Part shown: positions 34,552 through 44,375 of the stretch, piece after piece | Layout of the letters: each line of letters starts with the position of its first letter | How positions within the stretch are numbered: position 1 is the stretch's first letter | Assembly (NCBI RefSeq): GCF_004682055.1 | Contig: NZ_QUZU01000026.1 | Location: forward strand, 27,685 to 91,684 | Length of the DNA: 64,000 bases | Origin: Pseudomonas kairouanensis | Lineage (GTDB): Bacteria > Pseudomonadota > Gammaproteobacteria > Pseudomonadales > Pseudomonadaceae | Direction: 5' to 3' | Translations under genes and position numbers: made by a program | Notes under the pieces: generated by a model | Databases searched by the model: none | Told to the model about the DNA's origin: nothing | What the model saw: only the letters and a program-made list of their open reading frames with translations

Positions 34552-37500
34552 TCATGGCTGCTTGCAATACAAGCGCAATCCTTGATGCAAACTTTCGATG
34601 GCCCTGCCTACCTCGTCGGCAGTGGCGTTGAGTGCAGCGCTGTCCCGCCGCTCACATACCCCTTCCAAGGCTTCACAACCGTTGATCAACCGCTGGGCCT
34701 TGACCATGCGCGCCCCACCTTTGGCCCGATGGGCCAGGTCGTGCAGCCTGGCAAAATCGACTGGCTCCAGCAACGTCGACAACAACGCCCGATCTTGCTC
34801 AAGACTCTCGAGCAACGGCACCAACAGGTCGTTGAGGGCCGTAGAGTCCCCCCCGACCAGGTTGATTAACGCGCTCAAGTCGAACAACGGTTCGGCATCA
34901 TCCCCTGAGCCAGCGCACGGGCAAGCAGCCAACGCCGTGCGCAAATCTTCAAGGCCGGTGGGTTTGAACAGGCAGCCGTCCATGCCCGCTTGCCGGCAGC
35001 GTTCGGCCTCTTCCGGCTGGGCATTGGCGGTGAACCCCAGCAACAGGCAAGGCGTCAGCCCGCGTTCACGTTCGTGTGCGCGAATTTCGCGCGCCAGGGC
35101 ATAACCATCCTTGAGGGGCATGTTGCAATCGGTGATCACCCCATCAAAGTGCCCGGCCTGCCACAGCTCAAACCCCTGCACACCGTCTTCGGCGCTGATG
35201 ATACGGTGCCCCAGCAGGCTCAGTTGACGCGTCAGCAACAGGCGGTTGGCCGGGTAGTCATCCACCACCAGGATGCTCAGCGCACGCGTCGCAGGCAGTT
35301 GCGATACGGGTAACGCCACCGGCGGTGCAACACTCAGTGCCAGCGTCAACGCCACATCCACCCGCGTGCCCTTGCCCAGCACACTGCTCAAATGCAACGT
35401 TCCCCCCATCATTTCGCACAGATTACGGCTGATCACCAAGCCCAGGCCTGACCCACTGCGCGCCGACTGCTCGTTGTTACTGCCCTGGATAAAGGGGTTG
35501 AACAAACGCTGCTGGTCTTCGGCGCTGATACCGATGCCGCTGTCTTCTACCCACAACCGCAGGTTCAACGGCCCGTTCGCCATCGGTGGCGCCACACGAG
35601 CCCCCAGGCGCACCTGGCCGGTGGCTGTGAACTTGATCGCGTTGCCCAGCAAGTTAGACACCACCTGCTTGAAGCGCAGCGGATCGATCAACACCGGCTG
35701 ATCGATCTGCGGGTCAAGCTCCACATGCAGCGCCAGGCCCTTGTCCCGCGCCAGCCCTTCGAACACGCGCGCCACCGACGCCAGCAGCTCATGCAAGTTG
35801 GCAGGTTCCAGGGCCAGGGACAGGTGGCCTGACTCGATGCGTGCAATATCAAGGATGTCGCCGATCAACTCCAACATGCTGCGCGACGCCACCGACGCCA
35901 CTTCCAGCGCATCACGATCGGCGTGGCCCTGCTCGGCATTTTTGAGGGCCAGTTCGATCATGCCGATCACCGCATTCATGGGCGTGCGGATCTCATGGCT
36001 CATGGTCGCCAGGAACGTAGTTTTGGCCCGATTGGCGGCGTCTGCGTCCTCCTTGGCTTCCTGCAACTGGCCCAGCAAGCGCTGGCGCTCACTGACGTCG
36101 ACCCAGCCGGCGATCATGCCCACGACTTTTTCATCGCCATCGCGGTAGGGCAGCATCCATTGGTAGATGGTCAGCACGCCACCGTTGGGCACCTTGAGTA
36201 CACGATCCTGAATCTGCGGCTCACCCCGCTCCATCAAGCGCATGTAGTCAGCATGGAACGACTGCGCCTGCGGCGGGTTGCCGGTGTCGGTTTCCACCAC
36301 CGTCTTGCCGATCACATCGCCCAGCTTGAAGCCGAACACATCGAGGTAGGCGTTATTGCACGCCATCAGACGGCCCTGGCGATCACGCACGTAAATCGGA
36401 TGAGGCGTGCCGTCGATCAGTACGCTCATAAAGCGCATCTGGTCGCTCAACGCCCGTTCGGCCTGGGCGCGCTTGCGGATCAGGTTGCGCAGGTAAAACA
36501 CCCAGCCCAGGGTTACCAGCAACAACAGAGCAGCCAAACCGAAGCCTTGGATGATCACGTTGCGATGACGCATCCAGTAGCTGTCTTCAATGATGATTTC
36601 GCTGCGCCAATGGTTGGTCAGCTCGTCCATTTCCTCAGGCGGCATGCTCAACAGCGCTTTATCGAGGATCGAATACAGCTCCAGTTGGCTACGGTTGACG
36701 CCGAAGGTGATGCGCGCAGGTTCGGTGCCAACCGTGCTGGTGATACGCAAACGGTCGCGGTAGTTACGCGCGACCATGTAGCGCGCGCTGATCAGCGTCA
36801 GGACGGTTGCGTCCGCCTCGCCCTTGGCGACCAATGCCAAAGCCTGCTCAGGGTTTTGCACATCAACGAACTCGATACCTGGGTTCTCCCGGGCCATTTG
36901 CGCCGCGAGGCTATTGCCACCGATGAACGCCAAGCGCTTGCCGGGTAAGTCTTCCAAAGTGACAGGGCGCTCCTCGTTATCGCGTACCACCAGCACATAA
37001 GGATTGGACAGGTAGGGACGGGTGAAGCGGATTTTTTCGGCGCGCTCGGTGCTGGGCGTGATCACTGCCAGCATGTCTACCTCGCCGCTACCCGTCTCGT
37101 CGATTTGCCGGGGTAGTGAACTGCCCTGCTCCACATCGAACTTCAAGCCGGTGCGCAAACTGATGCGCGACAAGACCTCGGCGCTCAAGCCTTCGAACTG
37201 GCCCTGCTCGTCAAAAAACGACAGCGGAGCGAACTTATCCAGCACAGCCACTTTCACCCGCGGGTGCTTGTCCAGCCAGCGCTGTTCGTTGGCACTCAAG
37301 CGCAACCGCTCGGCGTCCAGCAAGCCGCTGCCACCTGCGCTCCAACGTCGCAGAATCTCCAGTTGCTGGCTGGCGGGCACGCTCGCCAGGGCAGCATTGA
37401 CGATGTGCAACAGCCGCGCATTGGCCTGGGTGAAGGCGAAACCGAAAGGGTTGACCTCCAGGCCGGAAAAGTCCGCCATGCGCACGTTATTGAGGTGGTT

Positions 37501-38169
37501 CTTGTTGATCAGGTAGCGGGTGCTGATGGCGTCGCCCAGGTACACGTCTGCCTGGCCGAACGCCACAGCACCGATGGCTTCGAACGTCGACGCAAACAGC
37601 TGCAGATGGGCCTTGGGGTAGAACGCCTGGACGGCGTCGGGTTGCATGTAGTGGTAGAGCATCGCCACACGCTTACCGGCCAGGTCGGCACTCAGCGCCC
37701 GGCGGTCCTCCGTGCGGGTCACCAGTACCGGCTGATCGTTGGCGTAGGAGCGGGACAACACCAACTGCGGGTCCGCCGCCTCATAGCCATTGGCCGAGCC
37801 GACGAAATCCACTTTGCCTGACTTGAGTGCCTCGATCACTTCATCGCGGGTGTCAAAGCGGCGCACATCGATGGCGATACTCAAGGCCTGGCTGAGCAAC
37901 ACCGCATAGTCGCCGGTGATGCCCTCAAGTTCATCGTTGTTGTTGGTCAAGTCAAAGGGGGCGTAATCGGGTGCCGACACCCCCATCACTAACCTGCGAC
38001 GTTCGCGCAGCCAGCGCCAGTCGGCTTCATCCAGCACCACCGAAGGGGTTTCCAGTGTGGAGTGGCCCAGCAGCCTCAGGGGATGCGGTTCATCCAAAGC
38101 CGCTGCCGACAGGGGCAACATCCCCATCAGCAGGATGGCCGTGAGTTTCAGCAACCCGGGGGTGTTCAT
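34552..38169 (-). CDS. Unorthodox hybrid sensor kinase with two periplasmic binding domains (BvgS/RocS-like)
   Basis: Inner-membrane phosphorelay kinase of 1205 residues. Order: signal peptide (1-24), two SBP_bac_3 periplasmic binding domains (about 50-275 and 288-520), one transmembrane helix (about 535-560), PAS domain (about 580-690), HisKA with His about 723 in SHEIRTPMNAV, HATPase (about 820-930 with LWVEDSGIGI), receiver (about 955-1070 with Asp about 1012 in VITDCNMPL), and Hpt domain (about 1100-1195, His about 1144 in AHRAKGGA). This is the BvgS/EvgS/RocS1 arrangement. It starts one base after the stop of the response regulator gene, so the two form an operon. The signal sensed is likely a small periplasmic ligand. 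Confidence 0.93.
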   Translation of the reverse strand: MNTPGLLKLTAILLMGMLPLSAAALDEPHPLRLLGHSTLETPSVVLDEADWRWLRERRRLVMGVSAPDYAPFDLTNNNDELEGITGDYAVLLSQALSIAIDVRRFDTRDEVIEALKSGKVDFVGSANGYEAADPQLVLSRSYANDQPVLVTRTEDRRALSADLAGKRVAMLYHYMQPDAVQAFYPKAHLQLFASTFEAIGAVAFGQADVYLGDAISTRYLINKNHLNNVRMADFSGLEVNPFGFAFTQANARLLHIVNAALASVPASQQLEILRRWSAGGSGLLDAERLRLSANEQRWLDKHPRVKVAVLDKFAPLSFFDEQGQFEGLSAEVLSRISLRTGLKFDVEQGSSLPRQIDETGSGEVDMLAVITPSTERAEKIRFTRPYLSNPYVLVVRDNEERPVTLEDLPGKRLAFIGGNSLAAQMARENPGIEFVDVQNPEQALALVAKGEADATVLTLISARYMVARNYRDRLRITSTVGTEPARITFGVNRSQLELYSILDKALLSMPPEEMDELTNHWRSEIIIEDSYWMRHRNVIIQGFGLAALLLLVTLGWVFYLRNLIRKRAQAERALSDQMRFMSVLIDGTPHPIYVRDRQGRLMACNNAYLDVFGFKLGDVIGKTVVETDTGNPPQAQSFHADYMRLMERGEPQIQDRVLKVPNGGVLTIYQWMLPYRDGDEKVVGMIAGWVDVSERQRLLGQLQEAKEDADAANRAKTTFLATMSHEIRTPMNAVIGMIELALKNAEQGHADRDALEVASVASRSMLELIGDILDIARIESGHLSLALEPANLHELLASVARVFEGLARDKGLALHVELDPQIDQPVLIDPLRFKQVVSNLLGNAIKFTATGQVRLGARVAPPMANGPLNLRLWVEDSGIGISAEDQQRLFNPFIQGSNNEQSARSGSGLGLVISRNLCEMMGGTLHLSSVLGKGTRVDVALTLALSVAPPVALPVSQLPATRALSILVVDDYPANRLLLTRQLSLLGHRIISAEDGVQGFELWQAGHFDGVITDCNMPLKDGYALAREIRAHERERGLTPCLLLGFTANAQPEEAERCRQAGMDGCLFKPTGLEDLRTALAACPCAGSGDDAEPLFDLSALINLVGGDSTALNDLLVPLLESLEQDRALLSTLLEPVDFARLHDLAHRAKGGARMVKAQRLINGCEALEGVCERRDSAALNATADEVGRAIESLHQGLRLYCKQP

Positions 38170-38170
38170 T

Positions 38171-38800
38171 TCAGATCAGATGATTGCGCTGGGCAAACTT
38201 GGACAAGTGCACCACCGACGACATGTGGAGCTTTTCCTTGAGCCGGGTCTTGTAGGTGCTGATGGTCTTGTGGCTGAGCAACATCTGTTCGGCAATTTCC
38301 TTGTTGCCCAGGCCCAGGGCCAGCATCTGCAGCACCGTCAGCTCCCGGTCCGACAGAGACTCCACCAGTGCCAACTCCGTGGTCTGCAGGTCATCCCGCC
38401 GTACCGAACTGGTGGGCAGGCTGGGAAAGCAACTGTAGTTGGACATCACGGCCTTGATTGCCTTTTGCAGCTCGTCCAGCTCACCGGTCTTGGCCACGAA
38501 CCCCATGGCCCCGGCGCGCATGCAACGGGTGGAAAAGAACACCGCCAGGTAGGAGGTGAGCACCAGAATCTTGCAAGGCAGCTCCAGCGCCTTGATCCGA
38601 CTGATCACCTCAAGCCCACCCAACTTGGGCATCGCAAGGTCCAGGATGACCAGGTCAGGGCGCTCCTCGCGGGCAATCTGCATCGCGTCGGCACCGTTGC
38701 CCGCCTCAAAGATCTTATCGAAGCCTTCCTGCTTCAACAGGTACTTCACGGTGGCGCGTATAAAAGGGTGATCGTCCACAATTAAAGCTTTGTTGCTCAT
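38171..38800 (-). CDS. LuxR-type response regulator (BvgA/RocA-like)
   Basis: Response regulator of 209 residues: receiver domain (about 1-120) with phosphoacceptor Asp54 in VILDLAMPKLGG and a NarL/LuxR helix-turn-helix (about 145-205, LSDRELTVLQMLALGLGNKEIA). It is encoded upstream of the hybrid kinase with a one-base gap, so it is the output regulator of that relay. In P. aeruginosa the analogous RocA1 controls fimbriae and biofilm genes; that function is family knowledge and not proven here. Confidence 0.92.
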   Translation of the reverse strand: MSNKALIVDDHPFIRATVKYLLKQEGFDKIFEAGNGADAMQIAREERPDLVILDLAMPKLGGLEVISRIKALELPCKILVLTSYLAVFFSTRCMRAGAMGFVAKTGELDELQKAIKAVMSNYSCFPSLPTSSVRRDDLQTTELALVESLSDRELTVLQMLALGLGNKEIAEQMLLSHKTISTYKTRLKEKLHMSSVVHLSKFAQRNHLI

Positions 38801-39103
38801 AAGACTCCCCTGGGAGGATCAGTACGCTTACATATCACGCGGGACCTATCTACCTGTGAGAAGTGACAGTTCCGACAAGCGGCGCTGTTTACTCTGCGCA
38901 GCACTTCAGGCAGTTCAGGCCCCTCCTTTTGAAAAAACACGATAAACACGTAAAGCCGCACCTGGGTTGCGGTGCAGGCGCAAGCGCGCAACCTTAGCAA
39001 CGGCGTGTTGTTTCAAATGAAGGGATAGTCTCGAATGCTTGTAGGACTTTTCCTCGCTAAAGCATAGCCAGCTTTGTGCAAGATAACGTCTGGCAGCGGG
39101 TGC
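38801..39103. other. Intergenic region upstream of the response regulator
   Basis: About 300 bases between the start of the response regulator (minus) and the end of mgtC (minus). It should hold the promoter of the kinase operon. The segment is less GC-rich than its neighbours. No gene, repeat or terminator with a clear T-run was recognised. Confidence 0.5.
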
Positions 39104-39820
39104 TTATTCGGTGGTACTGGGGCTCCAGAAAGCCTGCACCACCAGGGTCGACATCGAGATTCGCGCCACCAGCGCATCCAGCTCGTCACCGTCGACCGAG
39201 GTCACCGCCAGGGTGGCTTCGATTTCCACTTCCTCAGTGCCGAATGGCCGCACATCCACATCACTGGCCGGGTAGTTGCACCGTGCAAGCTCCGCCTCCA
39301 GCAACGCCAGCACAGCCTTCTGCTGAGTACGCCTTGCGATGACATAAAGGATGTTGGTGACCTCCGCCGACACAACATCCAACGGCTGGCGGTTGATGTT
39401 ATTGACGATCGGCCGCAGCAGCGTGTTGGCCGCCAGCACAAATAGCGTGCCCAGCAACGCTTCCAGGATCAGGTCAGCCCCCGCACAGGCGCCCACCGCT
39501 GCCGAAGCCCAGAGCGTGGCGGCGGTGTTGAGCCCACGGACATTGCCCTCTTCACGCATGATCACGCCGGCGCCGAGGAAACCGATCCCCGACACAACGT
39601 ATGCCACCACCCGCACCGCGCCTTCCGCGCCGCCGAGGCGGTTGGCCATGTCGACGAAAATCGCCGCCCCCACCGCCACCAGCACATTGGTGCGCAAGCC
39701 GGCCGTGCGCTGGCGGTACTGGCGCTCAAAACCGATCAGCCCCCCCAGCAAAAACGCGGCAGTAAGGCTGACCAGGGTATCGATCAGCGAGTCGAGGTTG
39801 ATGTTGTTGATTGCTTGCAT
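39104..39820 (-). CDS. mgtC: MgtC/SapB-family membrane protein
   Basis: Inner-membrane protein of 238 residues. An MgtC domain of five helices (about 10-150) carries the conserved signature GFERQYRQRTAGLRTN and SGIGFLGAG; a soluble ACT-like C-terminal domain follows (about 155-235). MgtC proteins act in growth under low Mg2+ and restrain ATP synthase. The start at 39820 has GGGAGAAAC ahead of it; an upstream extension lacks a binding site. It follows mgtA after 16 bases, so both are probably made from one Mg2+-controlled transcript. Confidence 0.9.
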   Translation of the reverse strand: MQAINNINLDSLIDTLVSLTAAFLLGGLIGFERQYRQRTAGLRTNVLVAVGAAIFVDMANRLGGAEGAVRVVAYVVSGIGFLGAGVIMREEGNVRGLNTAATLWASAAVGACAGADLILEALLGTLFVLAANTLLRPIVNNINRQPLDVVSAEVTNILYVIARRTQQKAVLALLEAELARCNYPASDVDVRPFGTEEVEIEATLAVTSVDGDELDALVARISMSTLVVQAFWSPSTTE

Positions 39821-39836
39821 AGGCGTTTCTCCCGGT

Positions 39837-42542
39837 TCACTGCCAGCCAAACTTGCGGATATAGAAACCCTTCACCGCCTGGGTCAGGGCCATGTACGCC
39901 AGCAGGATCACCGGCAGGAACACAAAGTACAGCGACGGCAATGCCTGCAATTTGAAGTAGTGCGCCAGCGGCCCCATGGGCAGGAAGATCCCCACCACCA
40001 TGATCACCAAGGTCATGACCATCAACGGCATGGCTGCACGGCTTTGCAGGAACGGGATTTTCGGTGTGCGGATCATGTGCACGATCAGGGTCTGGGTCAG
40101 CAGCCCCACCACGAACCAGCCGGACTGGAACAGGGTCTGGTGGTCGGGGGTGTTGGCATCGAAGACGTACCACATAAGCGCAAACGTGGTGATGTCAAAG
40201 ATCGAACTGATCGGCCCGAAGAACAGCATGAAGCGTCCCACCTCCCCCGGCTGCCAACGTTGAGGCTTGGCCAGCATTTGTGCGTCGACATTGTCGAAGG
40301 GAATCGCGATCTGCGAGATGTCATACAGCAGGTTCTGCACCAGCAGGTGCATAGGCAGCATCGGCAGGAACGGGATAAACGCACTGGCCACCAACACCGA
40401 GAACACGTTGCCGAAGTTGGAGCTGGCAGTCATCTTGATGTACTTGAGCATGTTGGCGAAGGTGCGCCGGCCTTCCAGCACGCCCTCCTCCAGGATCATC
40501 AGGCTTTTTTCCAGCAGGATGATGTCGGCGGCCTCCTTGGCAATGTCCACTGCGCTGTCCACCGAAATACCGATGTCGGCGGTGCGCAGCGCGGGGGCGT
40601 CGTTGATGCCATCGCCCATAAAGCCCACCACATGCCCATTGGCCTTGAGCAGGCGCACGATGCGCTCCTTGTGCGAGGGTGTCAGCTTGGCGAACACATT
40701 GGTGGTTTCTACCGCCTTGGCCAGTTCGGCGTCGGTCATGTCCTCGATGTCGTTGCCCATCAGCAGGCCTTGTTGCTCCAGGCCCACTTCGCGGCAGATC
40801 TTGGCGGTAACCAGTTCGTTGTCGCCGGTCAGCACTTTCACCGCCACGCCATGGGCCTTCAGTGCCTTGAGGGCCGGTGCGGTGCTTTCCTTCGGCGGGT
40901 CGAGAAAGGCCACGTAGCCGATCAGCGTAAGGTTCTGTTCATCGGCCAGGCTGTAGGTGTCGCGCCCCTCCAGCATCGGCTGGGCGGCTACCGCCACCAC
41001 CCGCAGGCCTTCTTCGTTGAAGGCGGCGGTGACCTGGCGAATGCGCGCCAGCAACTCATCGGTCAGGGCTTCGTTGGTCTCGCCATGGCGCACGGTGTTG
41101 CACACCGAGAGGATTTCTTCCACGGCGCCCTTGCAGATCAGCAGGTGCGGCAAGCCTTGCTGCGCCACCACCACTGACATGCGCCGGCGATTGAAGTCGA
41201 ACGGGATCTCATCGACCTTCTCAAACGCGGTGCCGACCTTCAGCTCACGGTGAACCTCCATATGCTCCAATACCGCCACATCCAGCAGGTTTTTCAGGCC
41301 GGTCTGGTAGTAGCTGTTGAGGTAGGCCATCTCCAGTACATCGTCGGACTCTTCGCCCCACACATCCACATGGCGCGCCAGGAAGATCTTGTCCTGGGTC
41401 AGGGTGCCGGTCTTGTCGGTGCACAGCACGTCCATGGCGCCGAAGTTCTGGATCGCATCCAGGCGTTTGACGATCACTTTCTTGCGTGACAGGAACACCG
41501 CGCCCTTGGCCAGGGTGGATGTGACGATCATCGGCAGCATTTCCGGGGTCAGGCCCACCGCAATCGACAAGGCAAACAGCAGGGCTTCGGTCCAGTCGCC
41601 CTTGGTAAAACCATTGATGAACAGCACCAGCGGCGCCATCACGAACATGAAGCGAATCAGCAACCAGCTGACCTTGTTGACGCCGTGCTGGAACGAGGTG
41701 GTTGCCCGGTCAGTCGCGGTCACACGCTGGGCCAGCGCACCGAAGTAAGTGCTGTTGCCGGTGGCCAAAATCACCGCCGTGGCTGCGCCAGACACCACGT
41801 TGGTGCCCATGAACAGGATGTTCTCCAGGTCCAGAGGGTTGCGGGTATGGGCGTCCTGCTGATGGGCGAATTTTTCCACCGGCATCGACTCGCCCGTCAT
41901 GGCCGCCTGGCTGACGAACAGGTCCTTGGCGCTGAGGACGCGGCAGTCGGCGGGGATCATGTCACCGGCCGACAGCACGATCAGGTCGCCGGGCACCAAT
42001 TGCTTGATCGGCAGCTCAACGCGCTTGGCTTTATCGCGACGCAGTACGGTGGCGGTGTTGCTCACCATCGCCTTCAAGGCATCGGCGGCCTTGTTGGACT
42101 TGGCCTCCTGCCAGAAACGCAGCAGCGTCGACAGCACCACCATGGAGAAAATCACCGTGGCGGCCTTCATGTCTTCGGTCAGCCAGGAGATCACCGCCAG
42201 CAGGGTCAGCAGCAGGTTGAACGGGTTCTTGTAGCAATGCCACAGGTGCACCCACCAAGGCAGTGGCTGCTCATGTTCCACCTCATTGAGCCCATGCTGC
42301 ACGCGCAGGGCATCGGCCTCCTCGGTGTTCAAGCCCTCGGAGCACGTACCCAGCGTGCCCAGCAATTGCACGGCAGGGCTGTTGGCCGCCGTCACCAGGG
42401 TGTGCGCCAGGGTGGGCGGGACTTCACGGCTGACGCTGGCGTCGGCCACGGTTTCGAGCATCGCCAGGCGGCGGAAATGCCGGGCGATATGTCGGGTCCG
42501 CAGAAAGCCTGCGAAGAACTCTTTCAACAGAGTGAGGTTCAT
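39837..42542 (-). CDS. mgtA: Mg2+-importing P-type ATPase
   Basis: P-type ATPase of 901 residues (P3B family) that imports Mg2+ across the inner membrane. The phosphorylated aspartate lies in CTDKTGTLTQ (about residue 377), the TGES motif is seen in AAMTGESMPVE, and the hinge GDGINDAPAL is present in the C-terminal cytoplasmic part. About ten transmembrane helices are spread in the usual 2+2+6 pattern. The ATG at 42542 is set by AGGAG; an open frame of 99 bases upstream is not conserved in character. It precedes mgtC, and its leader is unusually rich in hairpins. Confidence 0.95.
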   Translation of the reverse strand: MNLTLLKEFFAGFLRTRHIARHFRRLAMLETVADASVSREVPPTLAHTLVTAANSPAVQLLGTLGTCSEGLNTEEADALRVQHGLNEVEHEQPLPWWVHLWHCYKNPFNLLLTLLAVISWLTEDMKAATVIFSMVVLSTLLRFWQEAKSNKAADALKAMVSNTATVLRRDKAKRVELPIKQLVPGDLIVLSAGDMIPADCRVLSAKDLFVSQAAMTGESMPVEKFAHQQDAHTRNPLDLENILFMGTNVVSGAATAVILATGNSTYFGALAQRVTATDRATTSFQHGVNKVSWLLIRFMFVMAPLVLFINGFTKGDWTEALLFALSIAVGLTPEMLPMIVTSTLAKGAVFLSRKKVIVKRLDAIQNFGAMDVLCTDKTGTLTQDKIFLARHVDVWGEESDDVLEMAYLNSYYQTGLKNLLDVAVLEHMEVHRELKVGTAFEKVDEIPFDFNRRRMSVVVAQQGLPHLLICKGAVEEILSVCNTVRHGETNEALTDELLARIRQVTAAFNEEGLRVVAVAAQPMLEGRDTYSLADEQNLTLIGYVAFLDPPKESTAPALKALKAHGVAVKVLTGDNELVTAKICREVGLEQQGLLMGNDIEDMTDAELAKAVETTNVFAKLTPSHKERIVRLLKANGHVVGFMGDGINDAPALRTADIGISVDSAVDIAKEAADIILLEKSLMILEEGVLEGRRTFANMLKYIKMTASSNFGNVFSVLVASAFIPFLPMLPMHLLVQNLLYDISQIAIPFDNVDAQMLAKPQRWQPGEVGRFMLFFGPISSIFDITTFALMWYVFDANTPDHQTLFQSGWFVVGLLTQTLIVHMIRTPKIPFLQSRAAMPLMVMTLVIMVVGIFLPMGPLAHYFKLQALPSLYFVFLPVILLAYMALTQAVKGFYIRKFGWQ

Positions 42543-42937
42543 GGTGTTACTCCTGCGCGAGGAAAAAACCATCGTGCAGGTACTGTCCATCCGCGCCGCG
42601 CCTGTCAGACAGGCACAGCCGGCTTGGCCCGCCTGCCGCAAAAAAGGCAGGCGCGTCCGTAGCTCCCTGGGGTTGGCCAGGTGCTGGTCAGCGTCGATGA
42701 GAGGGGATCAAGACAGGGCCAGGACTGGCCGCTGCCGAGATGCCGCTGCTCGCTTTTATTGGCGAGGCAGCGGCATCGGAAAAATGCGCGTTACCTTGCC
42801 AAGCCTGTGCCGGTTACCGAAACCGGCCGACTACTGTCACTCGAACAAGTACCCACTGAGGGTCTCCGCTATTGATGAAAACGCGCGAAGCTTACGCCCC
42901 GACAACAGGAGAGTAAACCGTAGGAAAGTTTACGCAT
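42543..42937 (-). promoter_or_regulatory. Hairpin-rich mgtA leader region
   Basis: Nearly 400 bases upstream of mgtA without a conserved gene. Three strong hairpins are seen: 42739-42777 (15-base arms GATGCCGCTGCTCGC and GCGAGGCAGCGGCATC with one bulge), 42809-42827 (GCCGGTT/AACCGGC) and 42913-42933 (GTAAAC/GTTTAC). A 22-codon frame, MRKLSYGLLSCC..., can be read from 42937 to 42869 but lacks a ribosome-binding site. mgtA leaders in other bacteria sense Mg2+ through alternative folding, so this may do the same; the known M-box consensus was not recognised. Confidence 0.45.
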
Positions 42938-43006
42938 GGAGAATGAGAGGATTCTTCAGGATGGGTTCAGGAAGCCATTTTCCTGAGCACGGCGCAGATC
43001 AAAAAT

Positions 43007-43094
43007 TGGGGAGGGGGGTTGCCCTCGATGGCGTTGGGTCAGTGACCCCATCGGTGGCAGACACATCGCCATCGGGAGCAAGCCCCCTCCCACA
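43007..43094. repeat. REP-like element, paired inverted copy
   Basis: Two inverted half-copies, TGGGGAGGGGGGTTGCCCTC at the left and GGGAGCAAGCCCCCTCCCAC at the right, separated by about 35 bases that include GGGTCAGTGACCC. This is the Pseudomonas REP-pair form. It lies between mgtA and the GNAT gene. Confidence 0.85.
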
Positions 43095-43115
43095 GAGTTC
43101 GGTAAACATCTGCGA

Positions 43116-43706
43116 CTACGGGGCGCCCGGCCGGTCCCTTGCCACCAGCGCCAGGTAATCCTCAACTTGCCCGCCCACCAGTGCCTTGATCTGGATCGAT
43201 ACACGGTTTATCTGCCGCCCCATGGTGATCCCTTCACGCGTGCGCACCTGCACATACCCATGCTTGTGCCAGAAACGTTCGCCCTTGGCATTGCCGACCA
43301 CAACCGTCAACCGCAGCCATCGGGCACCGTTTTCGACAGCCCAGGTTTCAAGGTTCGCATACAGATGCTGCGCAAACCCCGAGCCATGCAAGCGAGAGTC
43401 GACCAGCAACAGACCGATGTGCCACACACCCACCGCCAACATATCCGCCGCAATGTTCACCACGGCGACCAATTGGTCTTGAGCATCGCGATAACCCAGC
43501 CAATACATCCGTCGGCAGTGCCACCCGGCTGGTAGCTGGCCCCGCAATTCCTCACTCGCCTCATTGGGCGCAGCAGGCTCGCCATTCACCGCGATGAAAT
43601 ACTCGGGCGCCTGCTCAAAAAACCGCTGCAGTTCGACCTCATCGCCAGGGTCTAACTCGACGACACAAAAGCCCCCCCTGGAACAATCCGGCAACCCCAC
43701 AATCAA
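43116..43706 (-). CDS. GNAT-family N-acetyltransferase
   Basis: Acetyltransferase of 196 residues; substrate unknown. The family core is visible: IGLLLVDSRLHGSGFAQHL as the acetyl-CoA loop (motif A, S-R-x2-G-x-G-like) and WLRLTVVVGNAKGERFWHKHGY as the C-terminal motif B. The start overlaps the upstream FKBP gene by four bases as TTGA, so it depends on a TTG codon and coupled translation. It follows the peptidyl-prolyl isomerase gene in a two-gene unit. Confidence 0.85.
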   Translation of the reverse strand: MIVGLPDCSRGGFCVVELDPGDEVELQRFFEQAPEYFIAVNGEPAAPNEASEELRGQLPAGWHCRRMYWLGYRDAQDQLVAVVNIAADMLAVGVWHIGLLLVDSRLHGSGFAQHLYANLETWAVENGARWLRLTVVVGNAKGERFWHKHGYVQVRTREGITMGRQINRVSIQIKALVGGQVEDYLALVARDRPGAP

Positions 43707-44047
43707 TCATCCCGCGTCAGCACTTCCAACAACTCAATCTCAAAACGCAGAGGGCTGTTGGGTTTGATGTGCGCGCCCATCGAACGTTCGCCGTACGCCA
43801 GGTGCGCCGGTACGAACAGCGTGCGCACGCCGCCCACCCGCATGCCCATCAGCCCCTGGTCCCAGCCCTTGATAACGCGGCCTGTGCCGATCACGCATTG
43901 GAACGGCTTGCCCCGTTCCCAGGATGAGTCGAACACGGTGCCATCTTCCAGGGTGCCGGTGTATTGGGTGGTGATCAGCGCGCCCTTGACCACGGCTTTA
44001 CCTTCGCCCAGGCGGATGTCGGTGATCTGGAGTTCGTCGTTGCCCAT
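43703..44047 (-). CDS. FKBP-type peptidyl-prolyl cis-trans isomerase
   Basis: A 114-residue protein without signal peptide, hence cytoplasmic. FKBP motifs: YTGTLEDGTVFDSSWERG, GRVIKGWDQGLMGMRVGG and the C-terminal FEIELLEVL; catalytic aromatic residues appear intact. It catalyses proline isomerisation during folding. The start at 44047 was chosen over a longer frame upstream because GGGAA precedes it and the FKBP N-terminus begins there. It is upstream of the GNAT gene, which starts within its stop codon. Confidence 0.92.
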   Translation of the reverse strand: MGNDELQITDIRLGEGKAVVKGALITTQYTGTLEDGTVFDSSWERGKPFQCVIGTGRVIKGWDQGLMGMRVGGVRTLFVPAHLAYGERSMGAHIKPNSPLRFEIELLEVLTRDD

Positions 44048-44123
44048 GAGAGTTCCCGTTGAATGCGCAAAGGCTGGGGTTTTCTCAGAAGCGTGCAGAT
44101 TTGGCAAGTGCCCCGCAATCAAC

Positions 44124-44375
44124 TCACGGATCCAAACTCGTCAACAGGGTCTTGGAAGCGGGAAGCAGACCCAACTCTTGCAGCACATCATTTAGCGCAC
44201 CGATAGACCCCAGGTCCTCTGGGCTGGCACTGCCATTGACGACGTTTTTCAACATATTCAAAAACGCCACTCTGCCCGTATCAACCCTGTCGGACTTCGT
44301 CAGCTTTGGCGAAATACGTTGCTGGGCATTATCAATTTCCCCGGTGAGATAGGTACTGAATTCGGACTTTTTCAT
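44124..44375 (-). CDS. Hypothetical small protein
   Basis: An 83-residue frame with a strong ribosome-binding site (AGAAGGAG, eight bases before the ATG). The protein is polar and helical with no transmembrane segment; I do not recognise the family. Its downstream neighbour on the same strand is the FKBP gene, about 75 bases away. The binding site and codon use support it as real, but no function can be given. Confidence 0.6.
   Translation of the reverse strand: MKKSEFSTYLTGEIDNAQQRISPKLTKSDRVDTGRVAFLNMLKNVVNGSASPEDLGSIGALNDVLQELGLLPASKTLLTSLDP

Noticed and set aside
35923..36948. Open frame on the plus strand opposite the hybrid kinase
   Set aside because: His/Gln/Ala-rich antisense frame of a well-supported kinase gene.
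39351..41177. Long open frame (608 codons) on the plus strand, opposite mgtC and mgtA
   Set aside because: His/Gln/Gly-rich translation without domains, arising opposite GC-rich codons of two well-supported genes; no ribosome-binding site.
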